From a virus: a stretch of DNA of 33,816 nt. Numbering within the stretch: position 1 is the first letter of the stretch; each line of letters opens with the position of its first letter. The notes beneath the pieces were generated by a model. It was not told where the DNA came from. It made no database searches and saw only the letters and a list, made by a program, of their open reading frames with translations. The position numbers were made by a program, and so were the translations under genes. The stretch is taken from IMG/VR virus record IMGVR_UViG_3300020472_000091, positions 1-33,816 of that record; one strand, written 5' to 3'. This document shows positions 5,536 through 12,694 of the stretch, in pieces.

Positions 5536-5556
5536 GTCACATGTAAATTTTATAAT
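5535..5556 (+). promoter_or_regulatory. TGTCACATGT site and TATAAT box
   Basis: TGTCACATGT (5535-5544) repeats the left ten bases of the 3456-3471 palindrome. A perfect TATAAT follows at 5551-5556, 14 nt before the ATG of the 5571 gene. The shared site suggests co-regulation with the 3565 operon. Confidence 0.45.
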
Positions 5557-5570
5557 AGTAAAATAACATT

Positions 5571-5792
5571 ATGAAAGATATTGACAAAGATATTGACATA
5601 GAAGCACGAAAGTTGGTGTTAAATTTAGATCACTTAATGGCACAAGTTGATTACAAATATAACAGGCACCAGCCTTGTCTTGTTTGTAATGAGAAATATA
5701 AACACCATGAAGATGGATTACCTTGTATTTCTGACGATAAAAAGAAAAGTATAGTAAAATTTAATTATGGGAGAAGAGATGGAACTAGCTAA
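5571..5792 (+). CDS. Small zinc-binding-like protein
   Basis: A 73-residue protein. An acidic helical N-terminus (MKDIDKDIDIEARKLVLNLDHL) precedes a possible zinc knuckle: Cys36-x2-Cys39, His45/His46 and Cys52, inside PCLVCNEKYKHHEDGLPC. The C-terminus overlaps the next gene. There is no strong Shine-Dalgarno sequence, and a TATAAT box 14 nt upstream implies a very short leader. The family is not recognised; the Cys/His spacing resembles small phage zinc fingers of unknown role. Confidence 0.6.
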   Translation: MKDIDKDIDIEARKLVLNLDHLMAQVDYKYNRHQPCLVCNEKYKHHEDGLPCISDDKKKSIVKFNYGRRDGTS

Positions 5793-6840
5793 AATTCAAC
5801 ACATTAGTTTAGATTTAAGAGAAGATCTTGAATATGAAGAGTGGGTTGAAATAGGTGAAGCCCTTACTAATCAAGCAAAGCATATTATGTGGTGGCTTGG
5901 TGATTGGTGGAACTATGGAGATCGCAAATATGGTGAATTAGCCTCTCAAGCCTTAGATTTTGGAATACCTTATTCAACTTTTAGTAATGCTGCTTATGTT
6001 TCTAATAAAATACCTTTAGAAAGAAGAGTTCCAGAACTTTCTTGGACACATCATTTTGAAGTAGCTTATTTGGAAGATGACAAAAGTATAGATAAATTTT
6101 TATTAGATGCTGTAAAAAATGAATACTCTGTTAGAGAGTTAAGATCTAATGTTAAAAAATTTAAAATACAAGCTTTAAATGAAGAAAACGAAGATTTTAA
6201 TATAGTTGAAAAAGCTGGTGTTAATTTAAAAACTTCTAATGTTTGGGCTTTTGGTAAGCCAGACAGCTCCTATGGTTTGGATGTTCCATTTAAAACACCG
6301 CCTCAAATGATTGCTAACTTGCTTTATTGGTTTACAGATGGTGGTGAAAAAACAATTTTAGATCTTACTGATAAATACCAAGTAACTTATGATCTTGGAA
6401 CAAAACTTGGATACAGTGTATCAAGTTACGATCTAAATCCATCAAGAGGAACAAAAAAAGTTATGCCAGCAGATTTTTCTGTAAGCGAACTTCCCAAAGA
6501 AATTAAAGAAGCGGATATTGTTATTTTAAATATGTTGGACTTTGTTGACGATCCAGACGATCTAGATCCGCCTGCTTTCCAAAGACAAATGATTATAGAC
6601 TTAGGTGTAACAATGAAAAAAGGATCTAAATTATTTTTAATTAGTAAAGATTTTGAAGATATGAAATTAGAAAATTTATTTTCATTAATTTATGATGAAG
6701 AAGATTTTGCACTTAATGAATTTATATCAATTTCCAATAAACATCACTACACAAGAGATGATGAAGCTTTAGCAATAAAAGAAAAAATATTGTTAGATAA
6801 GCTCGCATATATATTAGTCCTCGAAAACCAAGCAGAATAG
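5779..6840 (+). CDS. LmbU-like HTH domain fused to a methyltransferase-like domain lacking catalytic motifs
   Basis: 353 residues from the ATG at 5779, chosen over the ATG at 5767 because GGGAGA sits 5 nt upstream. Residues 30-120 (MWWLGDWWNYGDRKYGE, then LSWTHHFEVAYL and YSVRELRSNVK) match the DNA-binding region I know from LmbU-type actinobacterial regulators and related phage proteins. Residues 150-310 follow the order of a DNA methyltransferase core: PPQMIANLLYWFTDGG, then ILDLTDKYQVTYDLG where DPFAGxG-like motif I is expected, then YDLNPSR, then VILNMLDFVDD where DPPY-like motif IV is expected. Both catalytic motifs are absent, so it is probably not an active methylase. It overlaps the upstream gene by 14 nt and directly precedes terL. 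A regulator or a packaging-site DNA binder is inferred. Confidence 0.6.
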   Translation: MELAKIQHISLDLREDLEYEEWVEIGEALTNQAKHIMWWLGDWWNYGDRKYGELASQALDFGIPYSTFSNAAYVSNKIPLERRVPELSWTHHFEVAYLEDDKSIDKFLLDAVKNEYSVRELRSNVKKFKIQALNEENEDFNIVEKAGVNLKTSNVWAFGKPDSSYGLDVPFKTPPQMIANLLYWFTDGGEKTILDLTDKYQVTYDLGTKLGYSVSSYDLNPSRGTKKVMPADFSVSELPKEIKEADIVILNMLDFVDDPDDLDPPAFQRQMIIDLGVTMKKGSKLFLISKDFEDMKLENLFSLIYDEEDFALNEFISISNKHHYTRDDEALAIKEKILLDKLAYILVLENQAE

Positions 6841-6850
6841 CTCTTTTTTT

Positions 6851-6859
6851 TGCTACAAT
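6851..6859 (+). promoter_or_regulatory. Extended -10 leaderless promoter of terL
   Basis: TGC-TACAAT is followed by six bases and the ATG at 6866. A run of eight T at 6843-6851 lies just upstream. There is no Shine-Dalgarno sequence. This is the likely late promoter of the packaging and head operon. Confidence 0.5.
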
Positions 6860-6865
6860 AAATTG

Positions 6866-8086
6866 ATGGCAAAAATAATAGAAACAAAATTTCCTGATCT
6901 TCATGAAGCACAACTAAAAGTTGCACAATCTGATGCTAGGTGGAAGATATTATGTGCTGGTAGGCGATTTGGTAAAACACGATTAGGTGTACAAATGTGT
7001 TTAGAAACTGCTTTAGCTGGTAAAAGAGCTTGGTGGGTAGCACCGACTTATACAATAGCAAGAGTTGGTTGGCGTGATATTCAAGAAGCAGCAAGATCTT
7101 TCCCACCTGAGTATGAACCAACAATATCTCTTGTGAATATGGAAGTTACATTTCCCTGGTGTGGCGGATCAATAGCAGTTAGATCAGCAGATAGCCCACA
7201 TAGATTAAGGGGTGAGGGTCTTGATTTTTTAGTTATGGATGAAGCTGCTTTTACTAAACCTGATGTTTGGCATCAAGTATTAAGACCGACACTTACTGAA
7301 AGAAAAGGTGGAGCTTTGTTTATATCAACACCTATGGGCATGAATAATTGGTTTTATGAATTGTGGGAATTTGCAGACGACAAAGAAGATTGGGAAAAAT
7401 TCCAATTTGCTACATACGATAACCCAGCTATTGATAAAGACGAGGTACAACAAGCAAAAGGTGAAGTTGGATCTATTGTTTTTGCGCAAGAATATTTGGC
7501 AGAATTTGTAGAAGCTGGTCAAGGTATGTTACAGCCAGACTGGTTAAGGTATTTTAAAGAAAAAGGTGGTGTATTTTTTGCACAAGGTGAAAATGTTAGT
7601 TTGCGTGATTGTTCTAGATTTTGCACTGTAGACCTTGCTACCTCAATTCAAGAAGGAGCTGACTATACTGTTATAGCAAGTTTTGCAATAACACCTAAGG
7701 GTAAGGTTTTGGTGCTAGATGTAGTTCGTGAACGCATGGAAGCTCCTGACATTATCCCTAGAATAAGACAAAAAATGGCTCAATATGATTTACAATGGGT
7801 TGGTATGGAAAGAGCTGGATTTCAGCTTGCTCTTATACAATTTGCTAAAAGAGATGGTTTACCAGTGAAAGAACTTAAAGCTGATAAAGATAAAGTTTCT
7901 AGAGCTATGCCACTCGCTGCTCGTATGGAAGCAGGAGATATATTCTTAAGGCAAGGCGCACCTTGGCTAGTAGAAGTTGAAAGGGAACTTATGAGTTTTC
8001 CTGTTGGTCAACATGACGACATAGTAGACGCACTAGGTTATGGAGTATTAAGCGCACAAGCTAAAAGAGAATGGATGGCTTACTAA
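6866..8086 (+). CDS. terL: Terminase large subunit
   Basis: A 406-residue packaging motor. ATPase: Walker A CAGRRFGKT (30-38), Walker B LVMDEA (122-127) and the coupling motif LFISTP after it. Nuclease of RNase H type: Asp256 in TVDLATS, a central GMERAGF, and a C-terminal HDDIVDALGYG whose aspartates complete the metal site. It translocates DNA into the prohead and cuts the concatemer. Length is at the short end for the family but all motifs are present. The ATG at 6866 is preferred to the TTG one codon upstream, because the -10 box ends 6 nt before it. It abuts the portal gene with no gap. Confidence 0.95.
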   Translation: MAKIIETKFPDLHEAQLKVAQSDARWKILCAGRRFGKTRLGVQMCLETALAGKRAWWVAPTYTIARVGWRDIQEAARSFPPEYEPTISLVNMEVTFPWCGGSIAVRSADSPHRLRGEGLDFLVMDEAAFTKPDVWHQVLRPTLTERKGGALFISTPMGMNNWFYELWEFADDKEDWEKFQFATYDNPAIDKDEVQQAKGEVGSIVFAQEYLAEFVEAGQGMLQPDWLRYFKEKGGVFFAQGENVSLRDCSRFCTVDLATSIQEGADYTVIASFAITPKGKVLVLDVVRERMEAPDIIPRIRQKMAQYDLQWVGMERAGFQLALIQFAKRDGLPVKELKADKDKVSRAMPLAARMEAGDIFLRQGAPWLVEVERELMSFPVGQHDDIVDALGYGVLSAQAKREWMAY

Positions 8087-10594
8087 ATGGCAGAAAAAAA
8101 ATCTAGATTTCGTAGGGCTGTAGATTATTTAAATCAACCTACAACAAGACAGCAACAAAAAATCAGTAGATATAATCAAAGTACATCTTTAGATCGTGCT
8201 GTTTATGGTTACAATACTGAATCAGGGTATTTCCCATCTTCTATGTTAGACGATGTTGGAGATGGATCTAATAACTCAGCTGTAGTCGCTTGTTTAAATG
8301 TTTTAGCTACTTCTTTTGCTGAGCCAAAAATTAAAGTTTGTTTCGAATCAATGGATGGCGATGAAGAAATTTCAAAAAATCACCCAGTTTCAAAACTACT
8401 AGATAGACCTAACCCATTTACTTCAGGAAACCTTTTAGCTCACTATATAGTTACAGCTTTATCTGCACATGGCGATGCTTTTTTGTATAAAAACCGAAAT
8501 TCAGATGGAAATGTGGTAGAGCTAGTTCCTTTAATGCCAGATATGGTAGAACCAAAAGGAAACGAAAATCAATTAATTACAGAATTTAAATACAGTCCCT
8601 ATGGCGGACTTGGGTCTAACAGTATAACACTAAAGGTCGAAGATGTAGTGCATATCCGACAAGGAATAGATCCTAATAACCATAGGCGTGGTTTTGCTCC
8701 TCTAAAATCAGTACTAAGAGAAATCTTAGGTGATGAGGCAGCAGGACAGTATGCAGCAGCACTATTACATAACATGGCTGTACCAGGTGTTATCCTCTCG
8801 CCAAAAGATGATCAAATGGGCGGTCCTTCTAAAGAGGAAGCTGAAGCTATCTCTGCTATGTATAAGCAGAAGTTTGGCGGTAAAAATCGTGGTGCTCCTA
8901 TGATCTTGTCTGGAGCCATGAATGTTGAAGTAGTGTCTTTTTCACCTGATCAAATGAATCTTAGTGAATTAAGAAAAATTCCTGAAGAAAGAGTATCAGC
9001 AGTTTTAGGTGTTCCAGCAATACTGGCTGGTCTAGGAGCTGGTCTTGACGCTGCTACTTATAACAACACTAGAGAGTTAAGAGAATTTTTTACAGAACAA
9101 AAACTAGTTCCTTTATGGAAAGCAGTTGCTTCAGAATTAACACATCAGTTACTAAGAGTTGATTATGACGATGATGAAAATTATGTTAAATATAATTTAG
9201 AAGATGTAAGAGCATTATCAACAGACAAAGATGATATATATAAAAGAATGAACACAGCAGTTGCAGGCGGTTGGATCACAATCGGTGAAGCTAGAAAACA
9301 AGCAGGTTTAAAAACAGATGAAACACACGATATTTACTTAAGACCATTAAATATGGTTGAACGCCCAGTCGATGGTACCAGCGCACCAGAAACAGAAGAA
9401 ACAAATGAAGAAGTTGAAGATTTGAAAAAAATGATTTCAGATCTACAAATAAAAGTATTGACATCGACTTCTTTGGCAGCAGACGCAATAAGGTCAAACT
9501 TAGTTAAGCCAACCCCAACAGAATTAAACGAAGAAAAATATGTTGCAGAAATGCCAAATGGTTCTTGGTGCATACTTGATCATGAAACTAACGATGTTAT
9601 TAAATGTTATGAAACAGAAGAAGCTGCTAGAAATGCTTTATCTAATATGAAAAAATCAATAGATGAAGATATAGAAGAAAAACTTAGCGCAAAAGTAACT
9701 AAAGCATTAAAGAAAAAAGTTGATGATCATAACTCAAGTGATCCTAAATATAGAGCAACACTAAGGATGTTATCTGCTGTATTTAGGAGAGGTGTTGGAG
9801 CTTACAACACAAACCCAGGATCAGTAAGACCAAGTGTTACTTCTAGTGATCAATGGGCATTTGCAAGAGTCAACGCTTTTCTAAAAGGCTTAAAAGGTAA
9901 ATTCCCAAGTAAACCATTTGATAGAGATTTGTTACCTAGTGGTCATCCTTTAAGTAGTAAAAAATCTTTAGAAGATGAGTTAGAAGAAAAGAAAACTAAT
10001 TTTCCTAAATCAGGTGACGATATGGAAATAAGTATCACTAATTCTAATTTTAAACAATTTCCTGATTACAACTATGTAAAAGATCTGAAAGAAAACTGGC
10101 CTGAAATATGGAGAAGAGCTGGTACAGGTGGTAATCCACCAACTTCTTTTACTGGTAACGATGCTTTTAATAGGTGGACTAAATATAGATCTGGTGATAG
10201 ATCTGAGTCTGTTTTAAATTGGGTCAAAAGAAGAGAAAGTTTTATGAGTCGTCATAAAGGTGACAATAGATTAAATGGTGCAATAGCTGTTATGAAATGG
10301 GGCGGTGTAGCAAACATTGGAGTATCTAAAATGAAAAAACTTGTAAATGAATATAAAAAAACTATTAGAGAAAGAAGAAAAATCTCTGAAGCTATACTTT
10401 TAGATACTGAAAGAGTTTCAGTAGAAGAAGCAATAGGTTTAAAGGATGCAATAAAAGAGGCATTAAAAAATCAAAATACTATTGATGAGTTAAAAGTTTC
10501 ATTAGAAGAAGCACATTCACAAATGAATGAGCACGATCCTGTAGCAGAAACGCCACAAGTAGAGGTTTTACTCAAATCTAACGAAGAAGAGTAA
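8087..10594 (+). CDS. Portal protein with long C-terminal multi-domain extension
   Basis: 835 residues, almost twice the usual portal. Residues 1-430 are an HK97-type portal: NNSAVVACLNVLATSFAEP, HPVSKLLDRPNPF, the VEDVVHIRQG strand, a conserved VPAILAGLGAGLDAATYNN segment and the GWITIGEARK wing. It forms the dodecameric DNA gate at one vertex. An acidic coiled linker (about 435-460) leads to three added segments: WCILDHETNDVIKCYETEEAA (about 493-513), RRGVGAYNTNPGSVRP with DQWAFARVNAFL (567-600), and NWPEIWRRAG, VLNWVKRRESF and AVMKWGGVANIG (670-745). I recall the last two as small modules in marine phage structural proteins, of unknown function. No frameshift is apparent; it is one open frame. 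Confidence 0.88.
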   Translation: MAEKKSRFRRAVDYLNQPTTRQQQKISRYNQSTSLDRAVYGYNTESGYFPSSMLDDVGDGSNNSAVVACLNVLATSFAEPKIKVCFESMDGDEEISKNHPVSKLLDRPNPFTSGNLLAHYIVTALSAHGDAFLYKNRNSDGNVVELVPLMPDMVEPKGNENQLITEFKYSPYGGLGSNSITLKVEDVVHIRQGIDPNNHRRGFAPLKSVLREILGDEAAGQYAAALLHNMAVPGVILSPKDDQMGGPSKEEAEAISAMYKQKFGGKNRGAPMILSGAMNVEVVSFSPDQMNLSELRKIPEERVSAVLGVPAILAGLGAGLDAATYNNTRELREFFTEQKLVPLWKAVASELTHQLLRVDYDDDENYVKYNLEDVRALSTDKDDIYKRMNTAVAGGWITIGEARKQAGLKTDETHDIYLRPLNMVERPVDGTSAPETEETNEEVEDLKKMISDLQIKVLTSTSLAADAIRSNLVKPTPTELNEEKYVAEMPNGSWCILDHETNDVIKCYETEEAARNALSNMKKSIDEDIEEKLSAKVTKALKKKVDDHNSSDPKYRATLRMLSAVFRRGVGAYNTNPGSVRPSVTSSDQWAFARVNAFLKGLKGKFPSKPFDRDLLPSGHPLSSKKSLEDELEEKKTNFPKSGDDMEISITNSNFKQFPDYNYVKDLKENWPEIWRRAGTGGNPPTSFTGNDAFNRWTKYRSGDRSESVLNWVKRRESFMSRHKGDNRLNGAIAVMKWGGVANIGVSKMKKLVNEYKKTIRERRKISEAILLDTERVSVEEAIGLKDAIKEALKNQNTIDELKVSLEEAHSQMNEHDPVAETPQVEVLLKSNEEE

Positions 10595-10595
10595 A

Positions 10596-10811
10596 TTACA
10601 CTCTAAAATAATGTTTGTCAGGGACATAATCAATACCCCTATCCTGTAACTTCTGAATTAATTGTATCTTTTGTGGTTCGTCTAAGTGTATTAACCAATC
10701 ATTAATTATAGAGTCACGGATAGGTTCTGATCCAGCTTTGCTTAAATTGTCCATAAACGCTTTAAACTCTTTGGATGTCTTTTCTATCCCATTAGTTCTT
10801 TTTTCAACCAT
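10596..10811 (-). CDS. Hypothetical protein on the minus strand within the head operon
   Basis: A 71-residue basic helical protein. The C-terminal part (PQKIQLIQKLQDRGIDYVPD) reads as an amphipathic helix plus loop; no family is recognised. It converges on the portal gene with a 1-nt gap and overlaps the upstream minus-strand gene by 28 nt. That overlap, with the promoter in front of the pair, argues that it is real. There is no antisense conflict because it occupies its own DNA between portal and protease. Confidence 0.6.
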   Translation of the reverse strand: MVEKRTNGIEKTSKEFKAFMDNLSKAGSEPIRDSIINDWLIHLDEPQKIQLIQKLQDRGIDYVPDKHYFRV

Positions 10812-11017
10812 TTTAATAAATAATCTCTTTCTTCAGCTCCACCGCTAAATTTTTTAGCAGGAAAAGTTTCCGATATAACTAGTTTATTCTTTTCTATTTT
10901 TACTGGATAAGATTTACTAAAAATTTCTACTGTACCTGTTTTGTCAGAGTAAACCTCAAGAGGAAAACTCCCAGATCCAATATGCAAAGTCGAAATTATC
11001 AATACTTCTTTTTCCAT
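10784..11017 (-). CDS. Hypothetical beta-rich protein on the minus strand
   Basis: A 77-residue protein, mostly alternating hydrophobic/polar strands (VLIISTLHIGSGSFPLEVYS, then TVEIFSKSYPVKIEKNKLVI), ending in a charged helix (ERDYLLKWLKKELMG). It has no signal peptide. It starts at an ATG directly behind an extended -10 box, so it is probably translated from a leaderless transcript. It shares a small operon with the 71-residue gene. Family and function are unknown. Being transcribed against the late operon, it is a candidate moron, expressed independently of the lytic programme. Confidence 0.6.
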   Translation of the reverse strand: MEKEVLIISTLHIGSGSFPLEVYSDKTGTVEIFSKSYPVKIEKNKLVISETFPAKKFSGGAEERDYLLKWLKKELMG

Positions 11018-11023
11018 GAAAAT

Positions 11024-11032
11024 AGTATACCA
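11024..11032 (-). promoter_or_regulatory. Extended -10 leaderless promoter of the minus-strand pair
   Basis: On the minus strand TGG-TATACT is followed by six bases and the ATG at 11017. It has the same architecture as the terL promoter, TGC-TACAAT plus six bases. Confidence 0.55.
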
Positions 11033-11108
11033 CAGATATGCAAAAATGTTTTTATTATTGGCAACGATAAATACGCTAAGTTTTAAAAAAGTCAGTTACT
11101 ATTAGCGA

Positions 11109-11133
11109 GGTATTCAGAATGGATCTGAGTACC
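11109..11133 (+). promoter_or_regulatory. Stable leader hairpin before the prohead protease
   Basis: A 10-bp stem GGTATTCAGA / TCTGAGTACC (one G-U pair) with a 5-nt loop, about 50 nt upstream of the protease start. No T tract follows, so it is not a terminator. It may stabilise or regulate the leader of the protease-capsid transcript. Confidence 0.45.
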
Positions 11134-11182
11134 GAAAGCGCACCGAATTGAATATTAATATACGAGGAGTAGGTTGCGCTAT

Positions 11183-12685
11183 ATGTCTGAAGAAAAAGAA
11201 GTCAAAGAAATCGAGTTTGAACTCAAAGGCGATGGGAAAACTAAAGGTCAAGTTGAAGCAGTATTTTCAGTTTTCAACGATATTGACAGCGATGGTGATG
11301 TTGTATTACCAAAAGCAATAAAATCAGGTTTTAAATCAGGATCAGTTCCAATGGTTTGGTCTCATAAATGGGATATGCCGATTGGTAAAGGATCTATTAA
11401 ACAAGATAAATCAAAAGCTACATTTGTAGGTGAGTTCTTTATGGACACTGAGTCTGGTAAAGAAGCATATAACTTAGTTAAGAATATGGGAGATCTACAA
11501 CAATGGTCTTTTGGTTTTAAAGTTAATGACTCAGAATATGGCAAATTTAAAAAAGATGGCAGTGATGATGATCTAGATGTCAGGTATTTAAAAGACTTAT
11601 CAGTATATGAAGTTAGCCCAGTACTTGTTGGTGCTAATCAAGATACTTTTACAATGGCAATTAAAAGCGATAAAGAAACAGAAGCAAAAATTGTAGAATC
11701 TATAACTGTCTCTCATGGTGAAGAAAAAGGCGTGCTTACAAGTGATTCTTTCCAAAAAGAAGAGCCAGTAGACGATCACGATACAGAGTTTGAAGAAGAA
11801 AAAGCTGCGCCTAAAGATGACAGATTTGAATCACCTGCGCAAGCAGAAGAAAGAGCTAAACAACTAGGTTGTCAAGGTTTTCACATGCACGAATCAAATG
11901 GTGAAAAATACTATATGCCATGTTTAACGCATGAAGATTATGAATCAAGAATGAAAAAATACGATAGTTCAATAGAGTACTTAAACACTATTGCTAATGG
12001 TATGAAAGAAGTTTTAAAATCTATTCCTACTGATGATGTATCTATAGAAGCATTAAAAGAAATCACAGAAAAGATTACAGATCTTACAAGTGTAAAGGAT
12101 AGTGAAGTTTCAGAAAAGCCAGCCAGCGTGCAAGGCAAACGCTTTTCTGATGAGGTAAAAGATGTGCTTGCAGCATTAAATAACCTCGTTGCCAGAGTTC
12201 AATCTATAGGAGAACTCAGGAAAAAGAATGGAAGGAAGTTGGGAGCGTCAGCAACAGAAGCTCTCAGAGCAGTTCAAGAAAGTGTCTCAGATGCTTTTGA
12301 TGAACTAGATAAATTCGTAGATGAATTTGGATCGGAGGGTACATTGGAAACAGATGTGCAAGTAGTAGAAGAAGCAGTAGAAGAAGTAGTAGAAGCAGAA
12401 GCTGAAGCAGAAGAAACTTTAGAAACAGAAGTTGAAGAAGCAGTTGCAGAAAACCCTGTTGAGGAAACTCAAGGTAGTACCGTTGAAGCAACTACAGAAT
12501 CAGAAGAAGTAGAAGAAGTAGAAGATGATCAAGCTTTAGCTGAAACCACTGAAGAAGAAGCTTCAGAAATTACAGAAACAGAAGTTGATAGTGAGTTGGA
12601 TAGTCTTTGGCTGGAAAGTCAACAGACTTTAACTGAAGCTATTTTAACCGACATAGAAATACAAGAAGAAAACGAGAATATTTAG
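11183..12685 (+). CDS. Prohead maturation protease (S78) with acidic scaffold-like tail
   Basis: 500 residues from the ATG; a TTG at 11174, 4 nt after GAGGAG, is an alternative start. Residues 8-165 are an HK97-type prohead protease: FSVFNDIDSDGDVVLPKAI, VWSHKWDMPIGKG (His61) and QWSFGFKV (Ser109), the expected catalytic pair. It cleaves capsid N-termini during maturation. Residues about 212-255 hold a separate module with AEERAKQLGCQGFHMH and YYMPC. The remainder is a Glu/Val/Ala-rich acidic region (about 388-480), probably extended or coiled, of the kind that acts as internal scaffold. The usual protease is about 200 residues, so this is likely protease and scaffold in one gene. It is followed 9 nt later by the capsid gene. 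Confidence 0.88.
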   Translation: MSEEKEVKEIEFELKGDGKTKGQVEAVFSVFNDIDSDGDVVLPKAIKSGFKSGSVPMVWSHKWDMPIGKGSIKQDKSKATFVGEFFMDTESGKEAYNLVKNMGDLQQWSFGFKVNDSEYGKFKKDGSDDDLDVRYLKDLSVYEVSPVLVGANQDTFTMAIKSDKETEAKIVESITVSHGEEKGVLTSDSFQKEEPVDDHDTEFEEEKAAPKDDRFESPAQAEERAKQLGCQGFHMHESNGEKYYMPCLTHEDYESRMKKYDSSIEYLNTIANGMKEVLKSIPTDDVSIEALKEITEKITDLTSVKDSEVSEKPASVQGKRFSDEVKDVLAALNNLVARVQSIGELRKKNGRKLGASATEALRAVQESVSDAFDELDKFVDEFGSEGTLETDVQVVEEAVEEVVEAEAEAEETLETEVEEAVAENPVEETQGSTVEATTESEEVEEVEDDQALAETTEEEASEITETEVDSELDSLWLESQQTLTEAILTDIEIQEENENI

Positions 12686-12694
12686 GAGAAACGA

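Noticed and set aside
12264-12491. Leu-rich minus-strand frame
   Set aside because: Antisense of the GAA-rich acidic tail of the protease, so poly-Leu by composition.
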